The translations under genes and the position numbers were made by a program. Shown in pieces: positions 27,400 through 37,408 of a DNA stretch of 64,000 bases. The stretch is from positions 2,914,001-2,978,000 of the forward strand of contig NZ_CP009454.1 in assembly GCF_000759475.1 (NCBI RefSeq). Reading direction: 5' to 3'. The first letter of the stretch is position 1, and each line of letters opens with the position of its first letter. Source of the stretch: Pantoea rwandensis (GTDB taxonomy: Bacteria; Pseudomonadota; Gammaproteobacteria; Enterobacterales; Enterobacteriaceae). The notes under the pieces were generated by a model. The model saw nothing but the letters and a program-made list of their open reading frames with translations, was not told the DNA's origin and did no database searches.

Positions 27400-28497
27400 A
27401 TGGCGAGTAAACAGCTGTTCTCCCCACTTAAAGTGGGCGCGATTACCGTACCTAACCGTGTCTTCATGGCACCGCTGACGCGTCTGCGCAGCATCGAGCC
27501 TGGCGACATTCCTACTCCGCTGATGGCGGAATATTATCAGCAGCGCGCCAGCGCCGGTCTGATCATTACTGAAGCAACGCAGATCTCTTTCCAGGCGAAA
27601 GGTTATGCTGGCGCACCGGGTTTGCATACTCAGCAGCAAATCGCCGCGTGGAAAGTGATCAACGAAAGCATTCACGCCGCGAAGGGGCACAGCGCGGTGC
27701 AACTGTGGCACACCGGCCGCATTTCGCACAACAGCGTTCAGCCTGAAGGCAAAGCGCCCGTAGCGCCTTCAGCTATTGCTGCTGGTACTCGTACTTCACT
27801 GCGTGCTGAAGATGGCACCGTTTACCGTGAAGACACCTCACTACCACGTGAACTGAGCGTGGCGGAAATTCAGCAGATCGTTAAAGATTTCGGCCAGGCG
27901 GCAGCGAACGCGCGTGAAGCTGATTTCGACCTGCTGGAACTGCATTCTGCCCACGGCTACCTGATGCATCAGTTCCTGGCACCGGGTTCTAACCAGCGCA
28001 CCGATGAATACGGCGGGTCGATCGAAAAGCGTGGTCGTTTTGCGCTGGAAGTGGTGGATGCGGCGATTGCGAACTGGTCTGCCGATCGTATCGGCATCCG
28101 TATTTCGCCAATTGGTGCCTTCCAGAATCTGGAAAATGGTGCAGACGAAGAAGCAGCAGCGCTGTGGTACATCTCCGAACTGGGGCAGCGTGGCCTGGCG
28201 TATCTGCACCTTTCCGAACCAGACTGGGCCGGTGGCCAGCCTTACAGCGATGCTTTCCGTGCTAAAGTTCGTGCGCTGTTCCCGGGCGTGATCATCGGTG
28301 CGGGTGCATACACCGTTGAAAAAGCCGACGATCTGATTGCGCGCGGCTTGATCGATGCTGTGGCCTTTGGTCGCGACTTTATTGCTAACCCGGATCTGGT
28401 TGAGCGTCTGCAGCAAGACGCACCGCTGAATCCACAGCGCCCGGAAAGCTTCTACGGCGGCGGCGCTGAGGGCTATACGGATTACCCAACCCTGTAA
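27400..28497 (+). CDS. nemA: N-ethylmaleimide reductase NemA (old yellow enzyme)
   Basis: A 365-residue FMN-dependent ene-reductase with a TIM barrel. Typical segments are [55 protein letters not shown] (His pair for substrate, FMN site) and [32 protein letters not shown]. Length equals E. coli NemA. It reduces maleimides, quinones, nitro compounds and other electrophiles with NADPH. SD AGGAG lies upstream of the ATG. Confidence 0.96.
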   Translation: MASKQLFSPLKVGAITVPNRVFMAPLTRLRSIEPGDIPTPLMAEYYQQRASAGLIITEATQISFQAKGYAGAPGLHTQQQIAAWKVINESIHAAKGHSAVQLWHTGRISHNSVQPEGKAPVAPSAIAAGTRTSLRAEDGTVYREDTSLPRELSVAEIQQIVKDFGQAAANAREADFDLLELHSAHGYLMHQFLAPGSNQRTDEYGGSIEKRGRFALEVVDAAIANWSADRIGIRISPIGAFQNLENGADEEAAALWYISELGQRGLAYLHLSEPDWAGGQPYSDAFRAKVRALFPGVIIGAGAYTVEKADDLIARGLIDAVAFGRDFIANPDLVERLQQDAPLNPQRPESFYGGGAEGYTDYPTL

Positions 28498-28505
28498 GAA
28501 CCTGG

Positions 28506-28529
28506 CTGCCGCACCGGATGTGCGGCAGT
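28506..28529 (+). terminator. Hairpin after nemA
   Basis: Stem CTGCCGCAC / TGTGCGGCAG followed by a T-rich stretch (TGCTGTTTCTT). It may only reduce read-through into gloA, which is co-regulated with nemRA in E. coli. Confidence 0.5.
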
Positions 28530-28606
28530 GCTGTTTCTTCAGGGCATTAACTGGCTATACTTGCTAGTCTTTGTCATTCCCTGATGACTTTTCAAAAGAG
28601 GATGTT

Positions 28607-29014
28607 ATGCGTTTACTTCACACCATGTTACGCGTTGGCGATCTGCAACGTTCTATCGATTTTTATACTCGTGTGCTGGGCATGCGCGTACTGCGTCAAA
28701 GCGAAAACACCGAATACAAATACACCCTGGCTTTCGTGGGTTACACCGAAGAGAGTGAAGGCGCGGTGATCGAATTGACCTACAACTGGGGCGTTGATAA
28801 GTATGACCTCGGCAATGCTTATGGCCATATTGCGCTGGGCGTCGATAACGTTGCAGAGACCTGTGAACGTATCCGCAGTGTCGGTGGCAACGTAACGCGT
28901 GAAGCCGGTCCGGTTAAAGGCGGCACCACCATCATTGCTTTTGTTGAAGATCCCGATGGTTACAAAATCGAGCTGATCGAAAACAAACACGCTGGTCACG
29001 GCCTCGGTCATTGA
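28607..29014 (+). CDS. gloA: Lactoylglutathione lyase (glyoxalase I)
   Basis: A 135-residue nickel-type glyoxalase I that converts the methylglyoxal-glutathione adduct to lactoylglutathione. Metal ligands are His5 (LLHTMLRV), Glu56 ([10 protein letters not shown]), His74 (YGHIALGV) and Glu122 (YKIELIE). ATG 28607 after AGAGG matches the family start [13 protein letters not shown]; the frame is open 12 codons further. Identical length to E. coli GloA. Confidence 0.97.
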   Translation: MRLLHTMLRVGDLQRSIDFYTRVLGMRVLRQSENTEYKYTLAFVGYTEESEGAVIELTYNWGVDKYDLGNAYGHIALGVDNVAETCERIRSVGGNVTREAGPVKGGTTIIAFVEDPDGYKIELIENKHAGHGLGH

Positions 29015-29122
29015 TGCCGTTAGTCAGTCTGCTAATTTGCAGGCTGACTTCCCTCTCCTGCTGCACCCTCCCGTAATTTTTGCCATAATGCGCGCTGCCC
29101 CATTTCTTGCTATGAGATCCTG

Positions 29123-29791
29123 ATGTCTGAATCGAACGCCTTAAACGCTCTTCATCAACGCTTCCGTGGTTTTTATCCTGTGGTTATTGACGTCGAAACT
29201 GCCGGCTTTAACGCGCAAACCGATGCGCTGCTGGAAATTGCAGCGACCACGCTTAAAATGGATGAGGACGGTTGGTTACACCGTGATGAAACCCTGCACT
29301 TTCACGTTGAGCCGTTCGAAGGCGCGATCCTCAATCCTGCGGCGCTGGCGTTTACGGGCATCGATCCCTCCAACCCTTTACGTGGTGCGGTAAGCGAGTA
29401 CGAGGCGCTGCATGCCATTTTCAAGATGGTACGTAAAGGCACCAAAGATCATAGCTGCAATCGCGCGATTATCGTGGCGCACAATGCCACCTTCGATTTG
29501 AATTTTGTGATGGCAGCGGCCGAACGCGCCAGCCTGAAGCGAAATCCCTTCCACCCTTTTGCGACCTTTGATACTGCAGCACTGAGCGGTTTAGTATTGG
29601 GACAAACCGTGCTGGCGAAAGCCTGTAAAGCCGCAGGAATGGAGTTTGACAGCACACAGGCGCACTCGGCGCTCTACGACACTGAACAAACAGCCACGCT
29701 GTTCTGTGAGCTGGTCAATCGCTGGAAACGTTTGGGAGGTTGGCCGCTGGCTTTCAGTGAAGAACAGACGGAGGACGACGGCTCTGCCTGA
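29123..29791 (+). CDS. rnt: Ribonuclease T
   Basis: A 222-residue DEDDh 3'-5' exonuclease that trims tRNA, 5S and 23S rRNA 3' ends. Exo motifs: [11 protein letters not shown] (Asp, Glu), [11 protein letters not shown] (Asp) and [10 protein letters not shown] (His, Asp). Length and sequence match E. coli RNase T. E. coli has lhr directly after rnt; here the stop codon is followed by a short tandem repeat and grxD. Confidence 0.96.
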   Translation: MSESNALNALHQRFRGFYPVVIDVETAGFNAQTDALLEIAATTLKMDEDGWLHRDETLHFHVEPFEGAILNPAALAFTGIDPSNPLRGAVSEYEALHAIFKMVRKGTKDHSCNRAIIVAHNATFDLNFVMAAAERASLKRNPFHPFATFDTAALSGLVLGQTVLAKACKAAGMEFDSTQAHSALYDTEQTATLFCELVNRWKRLGGWPLAFSEEQTEDDGSA

Positions 29792-29794
29792 TGG

Positions 29795-29826
29795 GCTGAT
29801 TGGCTGATTGGCTGATTGGCTGATTG
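29795..29826. repeat. Tandem octamer GCTGATTG x4
   Basis: Four exact consecutive copies of GCTGATTG starting 3 bp after the rnt stop codon. Copy number of such arrays commonly varies by slippage. It sits in the 80-bp rnt-grxD gap where E. coli carries the large lhr gene. Confidence 0.95.
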
Positions 29827-29840
29827 AACGATAGATCTTC

Positions 29841-29868
29841 AAAGAAAAGGCCGACATTTGTCGGCCTT
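29841..29868 (-). terminator. grxD terminator
   Basis: Stem AAGGCCGACA / TGTCGGCCTT with a 2-base loop, followed on the minus strand by TTTCTTT. It lies just after the grxD stop. Confidence 0.85.
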
Positions 29869-29873
29869 CGCAA

Positions 29874-30206
29874 TTATTCCGCTTCTTTATATTTCTCAGC
29901 GGTTTCTTTTACCAGCGGCTGCAATTCGCCACGCTGGAACATCTCAACGATGATGTCGCAACCGCCCACCAGCTCACCATCGACCCACAGCTGCGGGAAG
30001 GTTGGCCAGTTAGCGAATTTCGGCATTTCAGCGCGGATATCCGGGTTCTGCAGGATATCAACATACGCGAAGCGCTCACCACAGGCAGAAAGCGCCTGCA
30101 CAGCCTGTGCAGAGAAACCGCAGCTTGGCAGTTTCGGAGAACCTTTCATGTATAACAGAATCGGGTTTTCTGCGATCTGGCGCTGAATTTTTTCAACAGT
30201 ACTCAT
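29874..30206 (-). CDS. grxD: Monothiol glutaredoxin 4
   Basis: A 110-residue monothiol glutaredoxin with the CGFS active site (SPKLPSCGFSAQAVQAL). WPTFPQLWVDGELVGGCDI completes the glutathione/Fe-S site. Grx4 carries [2Fe-2S] clusters with glutathione and BolA proteins. E. coli GrxD is 115 residues, so the tail is slightly shorter here. Confidence 0.95.
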   Translation of the reverse strand: MSTVEKIQRQIAENPILLYMKGSPKLPSCGFSAQAVQALSACGERFAYVDILQNPDIRAEMPKFANWPTFPQLWVDGELVGGCDIIVEMFQRGELQPLVKETAEKYKEAE

Positions 30207-30573
30207 TATTGCCTTCCTTAATCCTTCACTTCGTGTTTGTTTATTGTAGCGACTTCAGCCCCACACTGAAAACGGGATTTTGCGTTACCGACCGGCTGAT
30301 CGCCATGTTTGTTAAGTGCAAACAGGATAGATAACATTTTCCTATCATTAATAAGCATGAACAAATTAATAATTAGCAATAATTTCGCTGCGTTAAACAG
30401 CTGAAATCGCTCAATTTAGCGACATTATCTGCCTGGTAACAGATTAATGGAAAAAGGCCTTACCTTTTGGAAAAAAAGTGGATTAGAATTGCTTCGGCGC
30501 TGATCGTTGATCAGATTTCTCTTACTCTGCCGCAGCCTGCTTTTTGCCAGACTGCTTAACCTGTAACCGGACT
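30207..30573. other. grxD-mepH divergent intergenic region
   Basis: AT-rich in the middle (about 30330-30400), presumably holding promoters for both genes. No regulator site or small gene was recognised. A minus-strand open frame at 30522-30824 is a shadow of mepH. Confidence 0.5.
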
Positions 30574-31359
30574 ATGCGTTTACTGATTACGCTTTTCATA
30601 CTGGCTTTTGCCCAACTGTTCTTTAACGTGGCTTCTGCTTCCCAGCATGCCCCGATTAATGCCAGTTTGCATAACGCCGAGAAAAAAAGTGCGCGCGAAG
30701 ATGAGCGCCGCAAGCGACGCCCGGTTAAAACAACGGCTAAAAAGTCTCGCCTGACTACCGTGCAGAAGCTCAAGCTGAAAAAGCAGAGTAAAACCGAAAC
30801 CGCCTTAAACAAATCCAGCCGCAAAAAATCCCTGCTGAAGTCGCCATTGAAAAAGTATGGCCATCAACGTCTCGCGAAAAAGTCCCCTGATATGGACGAT
30901 GACGTTCAGGGACTCACCGGTATCAAGATGAGTAAATCCCACCGCCTGCGCTACCAAAAGGCACGCGAAACCGCGATGACGAAGTTGATGGGACAACTGG
31001 GCAAGCCTTACCAGTGGGGGGGCACCTCACCTCATACCGGTTTCGATTGCAGTGGTTTGGTGTGGTACGCGTATAAGGATTTGGTGAAATACAAATTCCC
31101 GCGCACGGCGAATGAGATGTATCACCTGCACGATGCCGCACCTATTAAGCGTGAGATGCTGGAGAAAGGGGATTTGGTATTCTTCCGCATCAATAATCGC
31201 GGGACTGCCGACCATGTGGGCGTTTACCTCGGCAACGGTAAATTCATCCAGTCTCCACGCACCGGTAAAGACATTCAAATTAGTGCATTAGGCGAAGACT
31301 ACTGGCAGAAACACTATGTGGGTGCGCGCCGTATGATGACACCAAAAACTATTCGCTAA
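30574..31359 (+). CDS. mepH: Murein DD-endopeptidase MepH (NlpC/P60)
   Basis: A 261-residue periplasmic hydrolase. A signal peptide (to about residue 21) is followed by a long Lys/Arg-rich linker (~30-115) and the NlpC/P60 domain: GKPYQWGGTSPHTGFDCSGLVWYAYKDL (catalytic Cys), ADHVGVYLGNGKFIQSPRTGKDIQI (His) and a C-terminal YVGARRMMTPKTIR. It cleaves mDAP-D-Ala crosslinks to allow wall growth. ATG 30574 is preferred because it begins the signal peptide; a TTG at 30544 is in frame upstream. The linker differs greatly from the E. coli one. Confidence 0.93.
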   Translation: MRLLITLFILAFAQLFFNVASASQHAPINASLHNAEKKSAREDERRKRRPVKTTAKKSRLTTVQKLKLKKQSKTETALNKSSRKKSLLKSPLKKYGHQRLAKKSPDMDDDVQGLTGIKMSKSHRLRYQKARETAMTKLMGQLGKPYQWGGTSPHTGFDCSGLVWYAYKDLVKYKFPRTANEMYHLHDAAPIKREMLEKGDLVFFRINNRGTADHVGVYLGNGKFIQSPRTGKDIQISALGEDYWQKHYVGARRMMTPKTIR

Positions 31360-31393
31360 TTGTTGCGCAACAACATCCTGTGGCTCTCGCCAC

Positions 31394-31431
31394 AAAAAAA
31401 GCCGGACGCTTAATCAGTGCCGGCTTTTTTT
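31394..31431. terminator. Bidirectional terminator mepH/ynhF
   Basis: AGCCGG / CCGGCT stem extended by seven A on one side and seven T on the other, with a 14-base loop. It lies between the convergent mepH and ynhF genes. Confidence 0.85.
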
Positions 31432-31447
31432 ATTGATGCGTTTTGAA

Positions 31448-31537
31448 TCAATGAAGAATGGCAGTGAAGCTAAACGCAATAATCATCAACAGTGCGCCAA
31501 CCGTGGTCATTAGCGCCAGCTTTAAATCTGTACTCAT
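31448..31537 (-). CDS. cydH: Cytochrome bd-I small subunit CydH (YnhF)
   Basis: A 29-residue single-helix membrane protein: MSTDLKLALMTTVGALLMII then AFSFTAILH. The start MSTDLK and end TAxLH match E. coli YnhF, identified as the small fourth subunit (CydH) of cytochrome bd-I quinol oxidase. AAGGAG stands seven bases before the ATG. As in E. coli, it sits upstream of purR on the opposite strand; here it directly follows mepH, without sodB and ydhP between them. Confidence 0.88.
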   Translation of the reverse strand: MSTDLKLALMTTVGALLMIIAFSFTAILH

Positions 31538-31749
31538 CACTACTCCTTAGTCACACATTTATTATGGTTAAAACAATTTTCGCACAGCGGTGGGCAAAAA
31601 TCTCGTCTTATCCGCGTTGGCTTGCTAGAATCGCCGCCTTTCGTTGCGCAACTGATTTTGCGCATGCTGTATTTACAGCCTGCTGAAGTGATTTTCCCTG
31701 CCTGAAACGGCAGATTTGCCCCCTTTTTAGGGCGTAAAACCCTTCGCAG

Positions 31750-31765
31750 ACGCAAACGTTTAACA
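31750..31765. promoter_or_regulatory. PUR box upstream of purR
   Basis: ACGCAAACGTTTAACA matches the PurR operator ACGCAAACGTTTNCGT at the first 12 bases. It lies 45 bp upstream of the purR ATG, consistent with autorepression. Confidence 0.75.
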
Positions 31766-31810
31766 ATATACTTATCAGTAAGTTGCGATAAGCCGGGGAG
31801 TACCTTTTTC

Positions 31811-32836
31811 ATGGCAACAATTAAAGATGTAGCGAAACGCGCCGGTGTATCAACTACCACTGTTTCGCATGTCATCAACAAAACGCGTTTTGTCGCAGAG
31901 GAAACGCGTAACGCCGTATGGGAAGCGATCAAAGAGCTGCACTATTCGCCGAGCGCCGTTGCGCGCAGTTTGAAGGTGAATCACACCAAAACGCTGGGAC
32001 TGTTGGCCACCTCCAGTGAAGCGCCCTATTTTGCCGAAATTATTGAAGCCGTTGAGAACCACTGTTTCGAACGCGGCTATACCTTGATTCTGGGCAATGC
32101 GCATAACGATTTACAAAAGCAGCGCGCTTATCTGTCGATGATGGCGCAAAAGCGTGTGGATGGTCTCTTAGTCATGTGCTCCGAGTATCCTGACGATTTA
32201 CTGCAGATGCTGGAAGAGAACCGCAATATCCCGATGGTGGTCATGGACTGGGGCGCCTCTCGCGGCGACTTCACCGATACCGTGCAGGATAACGCCTTCC
32301 ACGGCGGTTATCTGGCGGGTCGTTACCTGATTGAGCGCGGTCACCGTGATATTGGTGCCATTCCGGGCCAAATGGAGCGCAACACCGGCGGGGGGCGCCA
32401 TGCGGGCTTCCTGCAGGCGATGAGCGAAGCCGGTGTGACTGTGCGGCCGGAATGGGTGGTTCAGGGCGACTTCGAGCCAGAATCAGGTTATCAGGCGATG
32501 CAGCAGATCCTTAATCAGAAACAGCGTCCGACCGCCGTGTTCTGTGGTGGCGATATCATGGCGATGGGCGCGATTTGTGCCGCCGATGAGATGGGGCTGC
32601 GCGTGCCGCAGGATATCTCCGTTATTGGCTATGATAACGTGCGCAACGCGCGCTATTTCACCCCGGCGCTGACCACGGTCCACCAGCCGAAGGCTCAGTT
32701 GGGCGAGAAAGCACTGGAAATGTTACTGGATCGTATCACCAGCAAACGCGAAGAGCCGCAAACCATAGAAGTGCAGCCAACATTGATTGAGCGCCGCTCT
32801 GTGGCGGACGGTCCATTCCGCGATTACCGCCGTTAA
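31811..32836 (+). CDS. purR: Purine repressor PurR
   Basis: A 341-residue LacI/GalR-family repressor, the same length as in E. coli. The helix-turn-helix and hinge are [48 protein letters not shown]; the corepressor (hypoxanthine/guanine) domain includes [34 protein letters not shown]. It controls purine synthesis genes. Its stop overlaps the end of the convergent ydhB by 4 bp. The start has GGGGAG upstream at a long spacing. Confidence 0.97.
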   Translation: MATIKDVAKRAGVSTTTVSHVINKTRFVAEETRNAVWEAIKELHYSPSAVARSLKVNHTKTLGLLATSSEAPYFAEIIEAVENHCFERGYTLILGNAHNDLQKQRAYLSMMAQKRVDGLLVMCSEYPDDLLQMLEENRNIPMVVMDWGASRGDFTDTVQDNAFHGGYLAGRYLIERGHRDIGAIPGQMERNTGGGRHAGFLQAMSEAGVTVRPEWVVQGDFEPESGYQAMQQILNQKQRPTAVFCGGDIMAMGAICAADEMGLRVPQDISVIGYDNVRNARYFTPALTTVHQPKAQLGEKALEMLLDRITSKREEPQTIEVQPTLIERRSVADGPFRDYRR

Positions 32837-33744
32837 TGCTGATTTTCGCTGAGCCATTCGTGGTTCAGCGTTTCAGCATCGCCGAGATAGGCGAGTAACC
32901 ACTCCAGCGCGGGTGACGCACGCTGTTCTGACCAGCTGACGCAGCAGGGGCTTTCCGGAAACGGCTGCGGCAGTGATAACTCCACCAGCGCGCCATTGTC
33001 GAGTAAAGGTCGCGCGAGGTGGCCTGGCACCATGCCCACGCACAATCCCGCCTGCAAACAGTCCATTCCCGTTTCCCACTCTGGCACCACTAAACGCCGC
33101 TGATTATCCAATGTCCAGGTCATGCGTCGTGGTAATGCGCGAGAGGTATCTTCCAATACCAGCGATGGCCAGGCACGCAGCGCTTCTTCATTGAGTTCAG
33201 CATGCGCGGCCAGAGGATGGTCGGGACTGACCACACAACGCCAGTTAAGGGCACCCATGTCCTGAAACGCAAAACGTCCGCCTACAGGGATCGCCTGAGT
33301 GGCGCCAATCGCCACATCGACCCGCCCGTCCGCTAAGGCATCCCATACACCGTTAAATACCTCGTAGCTGATAATCAATTCCATATCAGGGAAATGACGG
33401 TAAAAGTCCTTTACCATTTGCCGGGTACGCTGTGGTTTTACAATGCAATCCACGGCAATACTGAGTTGTCCGCGCCAGCCATTCGCCAGTTGCTGGCACT
33501 GCCTGCGGGTTGCCAGCATTTTTTTGATAACAGATCGCCCTTCCCGCACAAAATGCTCGCCTGCAGGGGTTAAAACCACCTCACGGTGCTGACGCTCAAA
33601 CAACGGCACGGCCAACCAGGTTTCCAGCTGACGCACCGTGTAGCTGACGGCAGAGGGCACGCGATGCAACTCCTGGGCCGCAGCACTAAAACTGCCATTG
33701 CGCGCGACAGCGTCCACCACTTCCAGCGCATATTCAGACCACAT
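32833..33744 (-). CDS. ydhB: LysR-family regulator YdhB
   Basis: A 303-residue LysR-type regulator; the N-terminal helix-turn-helix [52 protein letters not shown] is nearly the E. coli YdhB sequence. The frame is open 12 codons upstream of the chosen ATG. It is divergent from ydhC and probably controls it; in E. coli the pair has been linked to purine nucleoside efflux. Convergent with purR, with a 4-bp overlap. Confidence 0.9.
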   Translation of the reverse strand: MWSEYALEVVDAVARNGSFSAAAQELHRVPSAVSYTVRQLETWLAVPLFERQHREVVLTPAGEHFVREGRSVIKKMLATRRQCQQLANGWRGQLSIAVDCIVKPQRTRQMVKDFYRHFPDMELIISYEVFNGVWDALADGRVDVAIGATQAIPVGGRFAFQDMGALNWRCVVSPDHPLAAHAELNEEALRAWPSLVLEDTSRALPRRMTWTLDNQRRLVVPEWETGMDCLQAGLCVGMVPGHLARPLLDNGALVELSLPQPFPESPCCVSWSEQRASPALEWLLAYLGDAETLNHEWLSENQH

Positions 33745-33852
33745 ATTTTTGCCTTCAAAAATTTTAACAGCACTGCGCAAATATTAGCGTTTCACAAAGA
33801 ATGACGCACTCTTTTACACTCCCCGGCGTTCAATCTGCCAATGAGAATCACT

Positions 33853-35055
33853 ATGTTGTCGTCAAAAGGATTTATTCCCTACCTTGCTGTGCTCAGTATG
33901 CTCGGCTTCCTCGCTACGGATATGTATCTGCCCGCCTTTGGGGACATGCAACGCGACTTCGCCACCGCACCGGGCACCATCAGCGCCAGCCTCAGTCTGT
34001 TTCTCGGTGGATTTGCCTGCGCGCAGGTATTCTGGGGACCGCTGTCAGATCGTTTTGGACGTAAACCGATTTTACTGGCAGGTTTGACGATTTTTGCCCT
34101 GGGTTGCCTGGGGATGTTATGGGTGACGGACGTCAACATGATGCTGGCACTGCGCTTTGTGCAGGCAGTTGGTGTGTGCGCCGCTGCCGTCAGTTGGCAG
34201 GCACTGGTGGTCGATCGCTATCCTAAAGCCCAGGCTAACAAAGTGTTCGCCACCATTATGCCGCTGGTTGCCCTTTCCCCCGCGCTGGCCCCTTTACTGG
34301 GAGCGTGGCTGATGGGCCATTTCCACTGGCGCAGCATCTTTATCGCGCTGACGATCATCACCGTGCTGCTGATCATCGGAACCTTGCCACTTGCCGCGCC
34401 TAAAAAAACCAAAGCCGATCATACCCCGCAACCCGGCTGGCTGAATCTGTTCACCACGCGTGTTTACAGCGGCAACGTGCTGATTTACTCGGCGTGTTCT
34501 GCCAGTTTCTTTGCCTGGTTAACCGGTTCGCCCTTCATCCTGGCGTCAGCGGGTTTAACCCCCGCCGATATTGGTCTGAGCTATATTCCGCAGACCATTG
34601 CGTTTCTGATTGGTGGCTTTGGTTGCCGTGCGATGCTGAGCCGTTATCAAGGGTCACAACTGCTGCCATGGCTGTTGGTGCTCTACAGCCTGAGCATTTT
34701 GAGTCTGTTTGTCGTCGCGATGATGCCCGCGCCCTCTTTGATTGCACTGCTGCTGCCCTTCTGCGGCATGGCACTGGCGAATGGCGCCATCTATCCGATT
34801 GTGGTGGCCACTGCATTAGCGCCCTTCCCACATGCCACAGGTAAGGCGGCAGGCCTCCAAAACCTGCTGCAACTGGGCTTATGCTTTATTGCCAGCCTGC
34901 TGGTCTCGGCCGGATTACAACAAGCGCTTTACAACACCACACTGGTGATGGTCGCCACGGTAGTTCTGGCATGGGCCGGTTTCATCTGGCAACGCAGCCT
35001 AAACGCACAAAGTGATATTGCTCACACCTCCTGTCCCTGCGAAGATAATCACTGA
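33853..35055 (+). CDS. ydhC: MFS exporter YdhC (Bcr/CflA family)
   Basis: A 400-residue 12-helix major facilitator transporter of the Bcr/CflA drug-efflux type. The A-motif is [16 protein letters not shown], and [20 protein letters not shown] and [17 protein letters not shown] match E. coli YdhC. ATG 33853 aligns with the family start; an ATG four codons upstream (33841) is possible. It lies divergent from ydhB and upstream of cfa. Confidence 0.92.
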   Translation: MLSSKGFIPYLAVLSMLGFLATDMYLPAFGDMQRDFATAPGTISASLSLFLGGFACAQVFWGPLSDRFGRKPILLAGLTIFALGCLGMLWVTDVNMMLALRFVQAVGVCAAAVSWQALVVDRYPKAQANKVFATIMPLVALSPALAPLLGAWLMGHFHWRSIFIALTIITVLLIIGTLPLAAPKKTKADHTPQPGWLNLFTTRVYSGNVLIYSACSASFFAWLTGSPFILASAGLTPADIGLSYIPQTIAFLIGGFGCRAMLSRYQGSQLLPWLLVLYSLSILSLFVVAMMPAPSLIALLLPFCGMALANGAIYPIVVATALAPFPHATGKAAGLQNLLQLGLCFIASLLVSAGLQQALYNTTLVMVATVVLAWAGFIWQRSLNAQSDIAHTSCPCEDNH

Positions 35056-35364
35056 TGCAACGAATATCGTTAGCAAACTAACGATAACCCGTTGAATATT
35101 GACCCACGTGAGCATATACTCAGTGGGTCAGCATTTCTGCAACAAATCAATAACATAATTGCATTATTTTTAAGCGACTCTGTCGCTGGGATGGCGTCTG
35201 CACGATCTTCCTCTCCTGATTGATGACAGACATTTCTATTCAGATTCATACCTCTGTAAAACGTCGGATATCTGGCGCACGGATTTTCCGTGAGTTCTCT
35301 CACAGGCCTTAGGAAATTGACTATTATTTCCACAGGTTCAAATCGGAAGGGTGATGGAGAAGCT
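35056..35364 (+). promoter_or_regulatory. Intergenic region with long cfa leader
   Basis: A 309-bp gap without a gene. In E. coli, cfa has a sigma-70 promoter giving a long leader, regulated by small RNAs such as RydC, and a proximal sigma-S promoter. A pyrimidine-rich stretch is visible at about 35196-35218 and the region just before the ATG has a GGAGAAGCT ribosome binding site. No promoter element is assigned with confidence. Confidence 0.45.
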
Positions 35365-36513
35365 ATGAGTTCATCGTGTATAGAAGAAGTGAGCCTTGAA
35401 GAAAACCACTGGTTTCGCATCGTCAACGAATTACTGGAACGGGCTGATGTTGCAGTCAATGGCACACGCCCCTGGGATATTCAGGTCAAGCATCCGGATT
35501 TTTTCAAACGTGTTTTGCAGGAAGGATCGCTAGGTCTGGGCGAAAGTTATATGGATGGCTGGTGGGAATGCGAACAATTAGATGTCTTTTTCCATCGCGT
35601 TCTGCAACACCATCTGGATAAACAACTCCCGCGTCATTTTAAAGATACCTTGCGTATTGCGGCCGCGCGTTTAACCAATTTACAGTCGAAAAAACGTGCC
35701 TGGATTGTCGGGAAAGAGCATTACGACCTCGGTAACGATCTTTTTTCACTGATGCTCGATCCCTTTATGCAGTATTCCTGCGGTTACTGGAAAGACGCAG
35801 AGACACTGGAACAGGCTCAGTCTGCCAAGCTGGATATGATCTGCCGTAAATTGCAGCTTGAACCTGGCATGACGCTGCTGGATATCGGTTGCGGCTGGGG
35901 CGGATTGGCGGAATTTGCCGCACGCAATTACGGTGTTAAAGTGCATGGTGTGACCATTTCCGCAGAACAGCAGAAGTTGGCACAGCAACGCTGCGAAGGG
36001 TTGGACGTCACCATCTTGCTGCAGGATTACCGCGATTTGAATTTGCAGTTCGATCGCATTGTATCAGTCGGTATGTTCGAACACGTGGGGCCGAAAAACT
36101 ATGCCACTTATTTTGATGTTGCCGATCGCAATCTCAAACCAGACGGCATATTTTTACTGCATACCATTGGTGCCATCACCACCGACATGAATGTTGATCC
36201 CTGGATTGATAAATACATCTTCCCCAATGGATGTTTACCCTCTGTGCGCCAGATTGCGGATGCCAGCGAAAAACATTTTATTATGGAAGACTGGCATAAT
36301 TTTGGTGCGGATTATGACACCACATTAATGGCATGGCATGAACGGTTCCTGGCGTCCTGGCCGCAGCTTGAAGAAAAATACGGCGATCGCTTCAAACGGA
36401 TGTTCAGTTATTACCTCAATGCTTGCGCCGGCGCTTTCCGTGCGCGTGACATCCAATTGTGGCAGGTGGTCTTTAGTCGCGGTAAAGAAGGGGGTTTACG
36501 CGTTGGGCGTTGA
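35365..36513 (+). CDS. cfa: Cyclopropane-fatty-acyl-phospholipid synthase
   Basis: A 382-residue SAM-dependent enzyme that converts membrane unsaturated acyl chains to cyclopropane forms on entry to stationary phase and under acid stress. Motifs: MLDPFMQYSCGYW, the SAM site LLDIGCGWGGLAEFAA, VSVGMFEHVGPKNY and YYLNACAGAFRARDIQLWQVVFS. Length equals E. coli Cfa. ATG 35365 matches the family start MSSSCIEE; the frame is open 25 codons further upstream. Confidence 0.97.
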   Translation: MSSSCIEEVSLEENHWFRIVNELLERADVAVNGTRPWDIQVKHPDFFKRVLQEGSLGLGESYMDGWWECEQLDVFFHRVLQHHLDKQLPRHFKDTLRIAAARLTNLQSKKRAWIVGKEHYDLGNDLFSLMLDPFMQYSCGYWKDAETLEQAQSAKLDMICRKLQLEPGMTLLDIGCGWGGLAEFAARNYGVKVHGVTISAEQQKLAQQRCEGLDVTILLQDYRDLNLQFDRIVSVGMFEHVGPKNYATYFDVADRNLKPDGIFLLHTIGAITTDMNVDPWIDKYIFPNGCLPSVRQIADASEKHFIMEDWHNFGADYDTTLMAWHERFLASWPQLEEKYGDRFKRMFSYYLNACAGAFRARDIQLWQVVFSRGKEGGLRVGR

Positions 36514-36528
36514 TCAATGACAGCAAGA

Positions 36529-36553
36529 GAAAAGGCGCCGCGGCGCCTTTTTT
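36529..36553. terminator. Bidirectional terminator cfa/ribE
   Basis: AAAGGCGCCG / CGGCGCCTTT perfect self-complementary stem followed by T (and preceded by A), in the gap between the convergent cfa and ribE genes. Confidence 0.85.
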
Positions 36554-36559
36554 ATTGGA

Positions 36560-37210
36560 TTACTCTGCGTCTGCGGCTTGCGCCAGCGCAATGGCCGCAG
36601 CTTCGCGCTGAGCCAGCACGCGTTCCACCGTCTCGACAATCGCCTGAGTATGGGGATCGATCTCAATATTCACCTTATGTCCCAGTTTTTTCGCACCCAG
36701 CGTGGTGCGCTCCAGGGTTTCTGGAATCAGATGCACGCAGAATTTACTCTTGGTGACGTCACCCACGGTCAGGCTGATGCCATCGATACCGACGAAACCT
36801 TTATGCAGGATATATTTGATCTGAGAAGCATCCTGCAATTTAAACCACACTTCACGGTTATTTTCTGACTGAATGATTTTGCAGATTTCTGCAGTGGTCA
36901 TAATATGGCCAGACATTAAATGTCCGCCAATTTCATCACTGAACTTCGCCGCGCGCTCAATATTCACTACATCGCCAACCGCTAATTCTCCCAGGTTGGT
37001 AATGCGCAGGGTTTCTTTGATCAGGTCGAAGCTCACGCGATCGCCCTCAATCGCCGTCACCGTCAGGCAGCAACCGTTGTGCGCCACCGATGCCCCCAAC
37101 GCTAATCCCGGTAAGAGCTCTTCCGGCAGACGAACGATATGGGTACGAAACAACTCTTTTTCTTCCACGGCGATAATTTCGGCCGTGCCCTGCACAATTC
37201 CAGTAAACAT
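36560..37210 (-). CDS. ribE: Riboflavin synthase alpha subunit
   Basis: A 216-residue enzyme that makes riboflavin from two 6,7-dimethyl-8-ribityllumazine molecules. Two lumazine-binding repeats are visible: [12 protein letters not shown]...[13 protein letters not shown] (first) and GGHLMSGHI...[17 protein letters not shown] (second). E. coli RibC(E) is 213 residues. An Ala-rich tail closes it. No FMN riboswitch was seen. Divergent from mdtK. Confidence 0.96.
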   Translation of the reverse strand: MFTGIVQGTAEIIAVEEKELFRTHIVRLPEELLPGLALGASVAHNGCCLTVTAIEGDRVSFDLIKETLRITNLGELAVGDVVNIERAAKFSDEIGGHLMSGHIMTTAEICKIIQSENNREVWFKLQDASQIKYILHKGFVGIDGISLTVGDVTKSKFCVHLIPETLERTTLGAKKLGHKVNIEIDPHTQAIVETVERVLAQREAAAIALAQAADAE

Positions 37211-37320
37211 ACTTTCAGCCTCTGCGAAGTTTGCGCCAGTTTATCACAGCTTGGGCTGCGCGGTTTAATTTGCCGGAGTTCAAACTTTACACAATCAACT
37301 TAACAAAATGCGATCAAAGT

Positions 37321-37349
37321 TTGGTGGAACGCAGCGCTACCGCTACACT
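37321..37349 (+). promoter_or_regulatory. mdtK: Probable mdtK promoter
   Basis: TTGGTG (37321-37326) and TACACT (37344-37349) with a 17-bp spacer, 60 bp before the GTG start. The GC-rich ATGCCGCG sequence following the -10 resembles that at pykF. Confidence 0.5.
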
Positions 37350-37408
37350 ATGCCGCGCATTCTTTGGGGATATCCCCCTCTTCTCTTCTTAATTTAAGCA
37401 GGTGTTAC

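Noticed and set aside
29795..29826. CRISPR-like array
   Set aside because: The octamers are directly adjacent without spacers, so this is a simple tandem repeat; no cas genes in the window.
37211..37408. FMN riboswitch upstream of ribE or mdtK
   Set aside because: None of the conserved RFN element blocks could be found.
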